NCBI RefSeq assembly: GCF_900105155.1
Contig: NZ_LT629762.1
Span: 2,170,001-2,234,000 of the forward strand
Direction: 5' to 3'
Length of the DNA: 64,000 nt
Source of the DNA: Pseudomonas prosekii
Lineage (GTDB): Bacteria; Pseudomonadota; Gammaproteobacteria; Pseudomonadales; Pseudomonadaceae
Every line of letters starts with the position of its first letter. Within the stretch, counting starts at the first letter, position 1. Below, piece after piece: positions 29,788-37,308 of the stretch. A program made the position numbers and the translations under genes. Below the pieces are notes generated by a model, which saw only the letters and a program-made list of their open reading frames with translations, searched no databases and was not told the origin of the DNA.

Positions 29788-30003
29788 CGGCTGCGAAGCA
29801 GTCGTTGACTCTGATAACGCGATTCTGCAGACAGACCGAGGGCGAGGACTTCGTCCTCGAACGCAGCCTTCGGCAGCTGCTACAAGGTTTGCGTTCGGCT
29901 GCGAAGTCGTCGTTAACCTTGATGACGCGATTCTTCAGAAAGACCGAGGGCGAGGACTGCGTCCTCGAACGCAGCCTTCGGCAGCTGCTACAAGGTTTGC
30001 GTT
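29788..30003. repeat. Two-copy 108-bp tandem duplication
   Basis: The unit starting cggctgcgaag occurs at 29788 and again at 29896. The copies are about 90% alike and share agaccgagggcgaggac, cctcgaacgcagccttcggc and agctgctacaaggtttgcgt. Each unit contains inverted stretches (gcagctgc; gaggac/gtcctc) and can fold. The period is a multiple of three, which keeps an apparent 68-codon frame open; I do not consider it a gene. It fills the emrE-oxidoreductase gap. Confidence 0.85.
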
Positions 30004-30016
30004 CGGCATGAATCTG

Positions 30017-30022
30017 TATACT
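30017..30022 (+). promoter_or_regulatory. Possible -10 box for the oxidoreductase gene
   Basis: TATACT lies 30 bp before the ATG at 30052. The only -35 candidates (GTTTGC/TTTGCG, 15-16 bp upstream) are weak and fall within the last bases of the 108-bp repeat. Confidence 0.35.
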
Positions 30023-30051
30023 GCGCCCTCGTCTTGAACACTGAGGTCAGC

Positions 30052-31227
30052 ATGCCATCCGTTATTTCCACCGACGTTCTGATTGTCGGCGCTGGTGTCG
30101 CCGGCCTCTGGCTGAATGCGCGCCTGCGCCGCCAGGGTTTTTCGACCGTGCTGGTGGAAAGCGCCACCCTCGGCGGCGGGCAGAGCGTTAAGTCCCAGGG
30201 CATCATCCACGGCGGCGCCAAATACGCGCTGCACGGTGCGCTGACCGGCGCTTCGGAAGCCATCGCCGACATGCCGCGACGCTGGCGCGAGGCGCTGGCC
30301 GGTGACGGCGAACTCGACCTCAGCGGCGTGCGCCTGCTCTCCGAAGCCCATTACCTGTGGTCGCCCGGCACGATCGCCGGCAACCTCACCAGTTTCTTCG
30401 CCAGTAAAGCCGTGCGTGGCCGCGTTGATCAGGTCAAAGGCGAGCAACTGCCGCCAGCGCTGCAAGACAAGCGCTTCAAAGGCAAGGTCTACCGCTTGGC
30501 CGAACTGGTGATCGACGTGCCGAGCCTGATTCAGCGCCTCGCCGATCTGGCCGGCGACGGCTTGCTCGCCGGGCAAGTGATCGAGCCTTTGCTGGAGGCC
30601 GGTTTGCTGGTCGGGCTGAAAGTCGATGGCCGTGAAATCCGCGCCCAGCGCATCGTCCTCAGCGCTGGCGCCGGCACTGCCGGGCTGCTCGAAGCATTGG
30701 GCCTGAGCAACCCGGCCATGCAGCGCCGGCCGTTGCACATGATCATCGCCAAAGGCCCGAGCCTGAAACCGCTGTACGCCCACTGCCTGGGCGGCGGCAC
30801 CAAACCGCGCATCACCGTGACCACCCATCCGGCGGCCGATGGCCAATGGGTCTGGTACCTGGGCGGCGACATTGCCGAAGCCGAGGGCGTGGCCCGCGAA
30901 CCTGCCGAACAAATTGCCACCGCGCAAAAAGAACTTGGCCAATTGCTGCCGTGGATCGACCTCAGCACTGCGCGATGGGCGACCCTGCGCGTCGACCGCG
31001 CCGAGCCGTTGCAATCGGGCCTGACCCGCCCGGACAACGCGTTCCTCGCCGAGCAAGGCAAATTGCTGGTCGGTTGGCCGACCAAACTGGCCTTGGCGCC
31101 GGACTTCGCCGACCGCGTAATCGCCAGCCTCGCCCGCGACAACATCCAGCCCGGCCCGGCACAACCGCTGCCCGAGCTGCCAAAACCACCGATGGGCGTT
31201 CCTGCCTGGGACCAATTGCTGCCATGA
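30052..31227 (+). CDS. FAD-dependent oxidoreductase
   Basis: 391 residues of the DAO (glycine/D-amino-acid oxidase) type. The N-terminal dinucleotide motif is DVLIVGAGVAGLWLNARLR, followed by GGGQSVKSQGIIHGG. A second FAD segment is IVLSAGAGTAGLLEALG. Substrate unknown. The start at 30052, with TGAGGT 5 bases upstream, is better than a TTG 18 bp upstream. It overlaps the aldo/keto reductase gene by 4 bp (ATGA), pointing to a functional pair (PA4991/PA4992 position). Confidence 0.88.
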   Translation: MPSVISTDVLIVGAGVAGLWLNARLRRQGFSTVLVESATLGGGQSVKSQGIIHGGAKYALHGALTGASEAIADMPRRWREALAGDGELDLSGVRLLSEAHYLWSPGTIAGNLTSFFASKAVRGRVDQVKGEQLPPALQDKRFKGKVYRLAELVIDVPSLIQRLADLAGDGLLAGQVIEPLLEAGLLVGLKVDGREIRAQRIVLSAGAGTAGLLEALGLSNPAMQRRPLHMIIAKGPSLKPLYAHCLGGGTKPRITVTTHPAADGQWVWYLGGDIAEAEGVAREPAEQIATAQKELGQLLPWIDLSTARWATLRVDRAEPLQSGLTRPDNAFLAEQGKLLVGWPTKLALAPDFADRVIASLARDNIQPGPAQPLPELPKPPMGVPAWDQLLP

Positions 31228-32036
31228 GCCAACCAACTCTGCACGACTTGCATCGCCCCTTGGGCAGCACCGGCCTGACGGTTTCGCCGCTGGGCCTGGG
31301 CACGGTGAAACTGGGCCGCGACCAAGGGGTGAAATACCCCAACGGCTTTCAGATTCCCGGCGACGAAGAAGCGCGAATGCTCCTGCAAATGGCGCGCAAC
31401 ATTGGCATCAACCTGATCGACACCGCGCCCGCCTATGGCCACAGCGAAGAACGCCTCGGCCCGTTGCTGCGCGGCCAGCGCCAGGACTGGGTGATCGTCA
31501 GCAAGGTCGGCGAAGAGTTCGCCGATGGCCAGTCGAGCCACGACTTCAGCGCCGCCCATACGCGGCTGTCGGTTGAGCGCAGCCTGCAACGTCTGGAAAC
31601 GGATTTTATCGACCTGGTGCTGGTGCATTCCGACGGCAACGACTTGGCGATTCTCAACGACAGCGAGGTCTATGCAACGCTCGCGGCGCTGAAACAGGAA
31701 GGCAAAATTCGCGGATTCGGCTTTTCCGGAAAAACCGTCGAGGGCGGCTTGAAGGCTCTGGAACAGGGCGATTGCGCGATGGTCACCTACAATTTGAACG
31801 AACAGGGCGAGAAAGCCGTCATTGACTATGCTGCTGCGCATGGCAAAGCGATCCTGGTGAAAAAAGCCCTCGCCAGCGGCCACGTCATCCTCAGCCCCGG
31901 CGTCGACGCCGTGCAAGCCAGCTTCGAGTTGTTGTTTGAACATCCGGGTGTTGCCAGTGCTATTGTCGGGACCATCAATCCGCTGCACCTCGCCCATAAC
32001 GTCGCGACCGTTGCCAAGGTCCTACGTAGAAACTGA
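31224..32036 (+). CDS. Aldo/keto reductase
   Basis: 270-residue NADPH-type aldo/keto reductase. It begins MSQPTLHDLHRPLGSTGLTV. The catalytic Asp/Tyr lie in NLIDTAPAYGHSEERLG, the Lys in VIVSKVGEEF, and the phosphate-binding end in SAIVGTINPLHLAHNV. Much longer frames open upstream but they overlap the oxidoreductase gene. Start overlaps the preceding stop by ATGA. The two probably act on one metabolite; which one cannot be read from sequence. Confidence 0.9.
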   Translation: MSQPTLHDLHRPLGSTGLTVSPLGLGTVKLGRDQGVKYPNGFQIPGDEEARMLLQMARNIGINLIDTAPAYGHSEERLGPLLRGQRQDWVIVSKVGEEFADGQSSHDFSAAHTRLSVERSLQRLETDFIDLVLVHSDGNDLAILNDSEVYATLAALKQEGKIRGFGFSGKTVEGGLKALEQGDCAMVTYNLNEQGEKAVIDYAAAHGKAILVKKALASGHVILSPGVDAVQASFELLFEHPGVASAIVGTINPLHLAHNVATVAKVLRRN

Positions 32037-32068
32037 TGCCGCCGACGCGGCCTTAAGCAGGAGCCGAC

Positions 32069-33040
32069 ATGCCGCGTACGCTCATTAGAAAGAACCCGAG
32101 CAACTTCAAGACCCTGCCGTTATTCGTCGAAGCGACGCCCGAAGGCCTGAGCTATCAAAGCGTCGGGATGCCGCTGAATTTCTCCCAGACCCTGCAACGC
32201 CGCCGCCCGGTCACGGTGCCCGACAACGAACGTTTTGCCCTGGAACTGGCCAACCTCGGGGTTTCGGTGCGCCTGACCCTGCATTGGCAGAATCGTGATT
32301 ATTGGGTGCTGGTGCGCCAGCGTCGGCAAGATCGCGGCGACGTGGTGCTCAAGCTGATTTCCGGTTACGTGCCCGCGCATGAGCTGAACCTGCCACTGCA
32401 CACGGCAATCCAGGAGATTGCCGAAGAGTGTTTGCTGGAGACCCCGGAAGGCTGGCTCGGCGGGCGTTTCAACGACACGTGGCTGCCGGCGCCCTACTCG
32501 TCCGCGCTGCATTATCGCGAGGCGCTGCCCTTTCGCCTGACGCCGCTGTCCGGCGCGGCGCGCCCCGTGCGCAGCGCCAATTTGCAGTTGATCGAACGCC
32601 CGCGCGCCTACGTGCATTTGCCCACGGCATCGCTGCAATTGATCTACGACTTGCGCCTCGACGTACCCAAGGAAGCCAAATCGCTGAGCCTGTTTCATGT
32701 CGACGAACGACTTGAAGGCGATCAACTGGTCGCGCGCCTCGATCGCAAGCGCCCGGACCTGTATTTGATGCCGCTGGAAGAAGGCGTGCCGCTGCCCGAG
32801 CTGTACACGCTCAAGCGCGACAAGCTGATCCCGGCCAGCACTCGTGGGCTGTATCTGGCGGAGAGTTTTGCGATTCAGGAAGGCTGGACCGTGCGCGAAG
32901 AGCGGATCCGTTGGAAGGACTGGGTGGTGCAGCAAGGGCTGGAAGCGCCGAAGGCACCTCGACGCGGCTTGAAGAAACTCAGCGTCAAGGCCCTGCGTCT
33001 GGTGCGGCTGGTTCGCGGCAGTCTACGCAAGGAACCGTGA
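32069..33040 (+). CDS. Conserved protein with degenerate Nudix-like motif
   Basis: 323-residue soluble protein of unknown function, sometimes labelled 'metal ABC transporter ATPase' without support here: no Walker A or signature motif is present. Residues 103-126 (LISGYVPAHELN to AIQEIAEECLLE) resemble a Nudix box, G-x5-E ... QEIAEEC, with Gln for Arg, Leu for Gly and two extra residues. The 75 residues before form the strands expected of a Nudix fold. The basic C-terminus (GLKKLSVKALRLVRLVRG) could bind nucleic acid or membrane. It lies 32 bp after the reductase gene on the same strand. Confidence 0.65.
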   Translation: MPRTLIRKNPSNFKTLPLFVEATPEGLSYQSVGMPLNFSQTLQRRRPVTVPDNERFALELANLGVSVRLTLHWQNRDYWVLVRQRRQDRGDVVLKLISGYVPAHELNLPLHTAIQEIAEECLLETPEGWLGGRFNDTWLPAPYSSALHYREALPFRLTPLSGAARPVRSANLQLIERPRAYVHLPTASLQLIYDLRLDVPKEAKSLSLFHVDERLEGDQLVARLDRKRPDLYLMPLEEGVPLPELYTLKRDKLIPASTRGLYLAESFAIQEGWTVREERIRWKDWVVQQGLEAPKAPRRGLKKLSVKALRLVRLVRGSLRKEP

Positions 33041-33066
33041 CATTTGAGTGGCGGCGCAGGCCCGTT

Positions 33067-33873
33067 CTAGCCTGCGCGGCGCTTGTCGATCAGCGTGCGC
33101 AACCGCGCAAAAAAATGGAAATAACGATTCTCGCGTTTGCCCATGCCGCGCTTGGGTGAAAACGATTCCTCGGCAAATGCGCCGCTGATCCGCACGCGCG
33201 ATGCCTGGGTCGGCACGGTGCAAATCTTCGCTCCAGCCTGTTGCAGGGCGAACTTGAGCAGACGTTCGGAATGCAACTTGCGCCCGGTGGCTTTGCTGAA
33301 ATCGAAAATCCGCTCGATCCGTTTGCCGTACGCGACATAAGTGCTGCGACCACAAATGGCGAACCGATCATTCAAACCGCCCCACCACTGCCAGTCCGGA
33401 ATGTAAGCGTTCAAGCGCCGCGCCTCGGGTTGCTGGAACACGTAGGTCGGCAGCGCGGTGTGGAAGAAGTTGTCCGGGCGCACGAACACGACGAAATCGG
33501 GTTTGAACGACTCCATCATCGTCGTCACTTCGTGCAGCGAATTGAGCTGATAAATCAGGTTTCTCAGCGAGGCGAAATCATCCGCCCAAGTATCGCCGAG
33601 CGCTTTCACTTGCTCAAAATCCCAGCGCTCCAGCACGCCGTCGGTGGAGTCGAGCCGACCGGTCATGGTTTCGAACGGCGCGTAATTGTCGGCCGCCAAC
33701 AAACCCTGTTCACCGGAACGCGAGTTCTGCACTTCGTCGATTTTGTACAAATGGTAGAAGCACTTCACGTTGCTGTCGGCAGGCAGTTGCGCAAGGACGT
33801 TTGCTTGAATCGATGGAAAGCAGATTTGCGAATTTCTCGGGATACCAAAAAAAGTCACCGCAATATTCAACAC
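33067..33873 (-). CDS. Putative glycosyltransferase-like protein (cassette gene 3)
   Basis: 268 residues from a GTG start with AAGGGG upstream. Not recognised as a named family with certainty. The N-terminal strand NIAVTFFGIPR and the block SFKPDFVVFVRPDNFF, with its RPD near residue 130, look like a GT-A type glycosyltransferase fold; WQWWGGLNDRFAICG after it fits an acceptor or product check seen in such enzymes. Basic C-terminus. It follows the GT29-like gene after 31 bp and is convergent with the Nudix-like gene. Confidence 0.6.
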   Translation of the reverse strand: MLNIAVTFFGIPRNSQICFPSIQANVLAQLPADSNVKCFYHLYKIDEVQNSRSGEQGLLAADNYAPFETMTGRLDSTDGVLERWDFEQVKALGDTWADDFASLRNLIYQLNSLHEVTTMMESFKPDFVVFVRPDNFFHTALPTYVFQQPEARRLNAYIPDWQWWGGLNDRFAICGRSTYVAYGKRIERIFDFSKATGRKLHSERLLKFALQQAGAKICTVPTQASRVRISGAFAEESFSPKRGMGKRENRYFHFFARLRTLIDKRRAG

Positions 33874-33904
33874 TCGACAGCACCCCTTGAAAGTTGATCA
33901 GTAA

Positions 33905-34609
33905 TCACTGGCGATTAAACAGTTTCTGCCACCAACTGCGACGGCGCAGCGGTGTGACGATGACGTCCGCTTGTTGCAGCCATTCGCGCTCGTAATCCCA
34001 GGCATGCCCGCCCCAGCGCTTGCCGGCTTCGTTGGAGAAACCCAGCGTCATCAGCTGATAGCTGTAACCCGCGTGTCCGCGCAGCCAGTCGAGCAGTACC
34101 AGCGCGTTGAAGCCGGTAGTCGGGCCGACGTAACGCTTGCCGCCCGGACGATCGACCGGGTAGTTCCACAAGGGCGGCAGCGGAATACGCTCCCAATACA
34201 GCGCCACTGACGGCAATGGGCACATCTCGCCGGTGCAGCCGACCAGCATGGTGAAACACCGCGCCGGGTTCTGCGCGAACAGCCGCTGCACTTCGGGGCC
34301 ATACGGCAGGCCGAAAAAATACGCGTCCGGCGCGTTGAAGCCATGCACAAACAGATTCACGCTGTGCGGGCTCAGCAGCGGTGCGAGCACACACGTGTTG
34401 AAGCTGACGACGACGTCATCCGCGCCGATGTTCAGCGCCTGAAAATCGGCTTGGGTGATCGCTGGATTATTGGCAACAAGCACCACTCGCGCGGCTTTGC
34501 GCAGGCACTCTTTGAGCGCCGGCGGCATGCCATTTTCAATGGATTGATAACCACCGGGCAGCGCGTCCAGCGCCAGGGTTTCAGCCGCAGGCGACGGTTG
34601 CTTGTTCAT
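33905..34609 (-). CDS. Sialyltransferase (GT29)-like protein (cassette gene 2)
   Basis: 234 residues. Three segments resemble the sialyl motifs of GT29 in the right order: motif L-like at 41-90 (RVVLVANNPAI, then IGADDVVVSFNT), motif S-like at 162-191 (GPTTGFNALVLLDWL, ending YQLMTLGFS), and H-x4-E at 202-207 (HAWDYE), matching motif VS. Eukaryotic cysteines are absent, as in bacterial relatives. The donor could be a nonulosonic acid or Kdo, but no CMP-sugar synthesis gene lies nearby. The start overlaps the stop of gene 1 by ATGA; the longer upstream frame is ignored. Confidence 0.6.
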   Translation of the reverse strand: MNKQPSPAAETLALDALPGGYQSIENGMPPALKECLRKAARVVLVANNPAITQADFQALNIGADDVVVSFNTCVLAPLLSPHSVNLFVHGFNAPDAYFFGLPYGPEVQRLFAQNPARCFTMLVGCTGEMCPLPSVALYWERIPLPPLWNYPVDRPGGKRYVGPTTGFNALVLLDWLRGHAGYSYQLMTLGFSNEAGKRWGGHAWDYEREWLQQADVIVTPLRRRSWWQKLFNRQ

Positions 34610-35586
34610 GACGGCTGCGGCACCTGCATGCCGTAGCGCAGCTTGACCCAAAACCGCGTGAACGCTGAAGGCGGCTGCCACGGGCGCATTTCCCGCTGAA
34701 TTTCAGTAGCCAGGGCGCGACCGACGCGGGCGAACGAGTACTGGCTCTCGGCGAACGCCTGGCCGTTGCTGGCGATGCGCGCCGTCAGTTCAGGGTCGTT
34801 CTGCAGCAACTCGAGTTTTTCCACGGCTTCATCTTCAGAGCGGTAGAAAACCGTGTTGTACATATCACGGAAACCCAGCAACTGGTCCTCTTCGCCCTGA
34901 CTCCAGGCCAGCAAGACGCAGCCGCAGGCCATGGCTTCAAAGTTTTTGATCATGAACTCGTTCATGCCGATATCGGCACTGACAAAGATCTTGATGCGGT
35001 TGAGCATTTGCAGGTATTCGGTGCCGGACTTGGTCCGCGTCACCAGCATTCCGGTACGCCGCGAAAGAGCCTCGAGCAACGCCTTGCGCTGCGAATATTC
35101 GGTACTTTTCAGGCTGCCGAGAAAACCCACCGGAATGTCGCGCTCGGTGCCGGTGTTGTGCAGCATCTGTTCGTCATAACCCTTGGAAACGAACACCGCG
35201 TCGATCTGTTCAGCCTTCAGCCGACGCGCCACCACAGCCCCGGAAACCAGCGCACGAGAACTCGGCAAACGGCCATACAACCGCGAGTAAACGCCCATGT
35301 ACTTACTCTCGGGCATGTAGTTCTGATAAGCGTCATGCTCGAGAAAAATCAGCCCGGGGATACACTTCAAGACACGCAGTTGAGGCACCAGGCGTTTGAC
35401 CCGGGAGAAAATCACCACCCGGTCAAAGGTCTGGTAATGGACCGATGCGAGAAACGGCCCCAGGTTCATCTGCTGCTTTTTGCTCAGGCGATAGATGACG
35501 CACTCGTCGCAGTTTTGCTGCACGAGTTCATACAGGCGATCCAGAATGACGCGCTGCTCGTCCATCACCAGGAGCATTACTTTCAT
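34606..35586 (-). CDS. GT-B glycosyltransferase, CgeB-like (cassette gene 1)
   Basis: 326 residues. The C-terminal half is typical of the Glyco_trans_1_2 (CgeB-like) domain: NRIKIFVSADIGMNEFMIKNFEAMACGCVLLAW, with the conserved E-x-MACG donor-site motif, then a helical end with YSFARVGRALATEI. The first half gives the partner Rossmann domain (KVMLLVMDEQ, then YQTFDRVVIFSR). First gene of a three-gene minus-strand cassette that starts after the hldE terminator. The start at 35586 is preferred to a TTG 21 bp upstream, though no strong ribosome site is visible for either. Confidence 0.75.
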   Translation of the reverse strand: MKVMLLVMDEQRVILDRLYELVQQNCDECVIYRLSKKQQMNLGPFLASVHYQTFDRVVIFSRVKRLVPQLRVLKCIPGLIFLEHDAYQNYMPESKYMGVYSRLYGRLPSSRALVSGAVVARRLKAEQIDAVFVSKGYDEQMLHNTGTERDIPVGFLGSLKSTEYSQRKALLEALSRRTGMLVTRTKSGTEYLQMLNRIKIFVSADIGMNEFMIKNFEAMACGCVLLAWSQGEEDQLLGFRDMYNTVFYRSEDEAVEKLELLQNDPELTARIASNGQAFAESQYSFARVGRALATEIQREMRPWQPPSAFTRFWVKLRYGMQVPQPS

Positions 35587-35663
35587 AAATCGGTTACCAC
35601 GGGACAAAAGCTTAGAAACATTAGGTTAAATACCGGCCGATAGCATCTGGACGGTGATCCTCA

Positions 35664-35700
35664 CAAAAAAACCCGTTCATACACTGTATGAAACGGGTGT
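35664..35700 (-). terminator. Rho-independent terminator of hldE
   Basis: On the minus strand ACCCGTTTCATACA pairs with TGTATGAACGGGT around a tiny loop and runs into T7. It lies about 13 bp beyond the hldE stop and separates hldE from the glycosyltransferase cassette. Confidence 0.9.
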
Positions 35701-35712
35701 CGTTAATCTTGA

Positions 35713-37134
35713 TTAATGGCTGCGAATTTTCTCGACAATCGCAGTCGTCGAGCTGTTTTCAACCAGCCCCAACACTTTAACGGTACCGCCGTAAGCGCTG
35801 ACGATGTCAGCACCGACAACCTGGTCGATCCCGTAGTCGCCGCCCTTCACCAACACGTCCGGCTTGACCTCGCGCAGGAGGTTTTCCGGTGTGCCTTCAG
35901 CAAAACTGATCACCCAGTCCACCGCGCCCAACCCGGCCAATACGGCCATGCGCCGGTCGACACTGTTGATCGGCCGACCCGGCCCTTTCAGGCGGCTCAC
36001 CGAGGCGTCGTCATTGACCGCGACAATCAAGCGATCGCCCTGAGCGCGCGCCTGTTCGAGGTAGGTCACGTGCCCGGCATGCAGGATATCGAAGCAGCCG
36101 TTGGTGAAGACAATCCGCTCTTTGTGCGCACGCGCATCGTCGACCGCCAGCAACAGTTGCTCCAGACCCAGCACACCACGCTCGGAACCTTCTTCACGCT
36201 GAATCGCGCGGCGCAGTTCCGGAGCACTGATGCACGCCGTACCGAGCTTGCCGACGACGATACCCGCTGCCAGGTTGGCCAGCGCCACCGCGTGGGGCAG
36301 TTCTTCGCCAGCGGCAATCGCCGCAGCCAACGTCGAAATTACCGTGTCGCCGGCACCGGTGACATCAAACACTTCACGCGCACGCGCCGGCAAGTGCAGC
36401 GCCGGATGATCCGGGCGCAACAGGGTCATGCCATGTTCGCCACGGGTCACGAGCAAGGCGCCGAGGTCAAGATCGTGCATCAGCGTCGCGCCCTTGCTCA
36501 CCAGCTCGTGCTCATCGGCGCAACCGCCGACGATGGCTTCGAACTCGCTGAGGTTCGGGGTGATCAGGCTCGCACCACGGTAAATCGAGAAATCCTTGCC
36601 CTTTGGGTCGGCCAGCACCGGAATGCCACGGGCACGGGCGGCCTGGATCAGCACCTGATGGTTTTTCAACGCACCTTTGCCGTAATCCGAGAGCACCAGC
36701 ACTTTGATGCCTTCCAGCAATTCGTCGACCTGCTCGCCCAGCGCCAGAGCGTCAGTGGCGAACGGTTCTTCAAAGTCGATCCGCAGCAGTTGCTGGTGAC
36801 GACTCATGACCCGCAACTTGACGATGGTCGGCTGGTGCGCAATGCGCTGAAACAACGCGCGCACGCCAGCGCCTTCGAGGCTATTGGCCAGGCTGTCGGC
36901 GGCTTCATCGTCGCCGGTGACGCCAACCAGCGAGGCCGGCGCACCCAGTGCAGCGATGTTGAGTGCAACGTTGGCGGCACCGCCGGGGCGGTCCTCGATT
37001 TGTTCGACCTTCACCACCGGTACCGGCGCCTCAGGGGAAATCCGTGAGGTACCACCATGCCAGTAACGGTCGAGCATGACATCGCCGACCACCAATACAG
37101 GGGCTTGATCGAATCGCGGCATGGACAACTTCAT
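35713..37134 (-). CDS. hldE: Bifunctional heptose kinase/adenylyltransferase HldE
   Basis: Makes ADP-glycero-manno-heptose for the LPS inner core. 474 residues, the usual length. The N-terminal ribokinase-like kinase has RPGGAANVALNIAALG and the catalytic VTGAGDTVISTLAAAI; the C-terminal nucleotidyltransferase starts at about 340 with TNGCFDILHAGHVTYLEQAR. The start at 37134 (MKLSMPRFDQAPVL) fits the family; the longer frame runs into the promoter region. Confidence 0.97.
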   Translation of the reverse strand: MKLSMPRFDQAPVLVVGDVMLDRYWHGGTSRISPEAPVPVVKVEQIEDRPGGAANVALNIAALGAPASLVGVTGDDEAADSLANSLEGAGVRALFQRIAHQPTIVKLRVMSRHQQLLRIDFEEPFATDALALGEQVDELLEGIKVLVLSDYGKGALKNHQVLIQAARARGIPVLADPKGKDFSIYRGASLITPNLSEFEAIVGGCADEHELVSKGATLMHDLDLGALLVTRGEHGMTLLRPDHPALHLPARAREVFDVTGAGDTVISTLAAAIAAGEELPHAVALANLAAGIVVGKLGTACISAPELRRAIQREEGSERGVLGLEQLLLAVDDARAHKERIVFTNGCFDILHAGHVTYLEQARAQGDRLIVAVNDDASVSRLKGPGRPINSVDRRMAVLAGLGAVDWVISFAEGTPENLLREVKPDVLVKGGDYGIDQVVGADIVSAYGGTVKVLGLVENSSTTAIVEKIRSH

Positions 37135-37161
37135 GGAGCAACCCACATACAAAATGAACAA

Positions 37162-37174
37162 GGGCGGGATATTA
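37162..37174 (-). promoter_or_regulatory. Putative -10 region of hldE
   Basis: On the minus strand TGTGCTAATAT is followed by CCCGCCC, with TAATAT as the -10 hexamer about 35 bp before the hldE start. No good -35 is visible. The GC-rich run after the -10 is of the kind often found at growth-rate-controlled promoters. Confidence 0.4.
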
Positions 37175-37227
37175 GCACAGGGTTGGGGCATGGCTGGCGC
37201 GAGGCACAATTGAGGGACACCAAAGCA

Positions 37228-37273
37228 AAAAATCGCAGCCTGTAATGGTTCGAAAACCTCAGGCTGCGATTTT
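37228..37273. terminator. Terminator between msbA and hldE
   Basis: AAAATCGCAGCCTG and CAGGCTGCGATTTT form a 14-bp stem with an 18-base loop. A and T runs on the two sides let it work in both directions. It lies about 36 bp after the msbA stop and separates it from hldE. Confidence 0.85.
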
Positions 37274-37308
37274 ATTCGACCGCGACGGCTAAATAGCCGT
37301 CAACGGGC

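Noticed and set aside
29805..30011. 68-codon frame with an internal peptide repeat
   Set aside because: Open only because the 108-bp duplication is a multiple of three; no ribosome-binding site and no match to a protein family.
33067..35586. Recent foreign origin of the glycosyltransferase cassette by base composition
   Set aside because: By eye its GC content and codon use are close to the neighbours, and no integrase or direct repeats flank it, so recent transfer is not supported.
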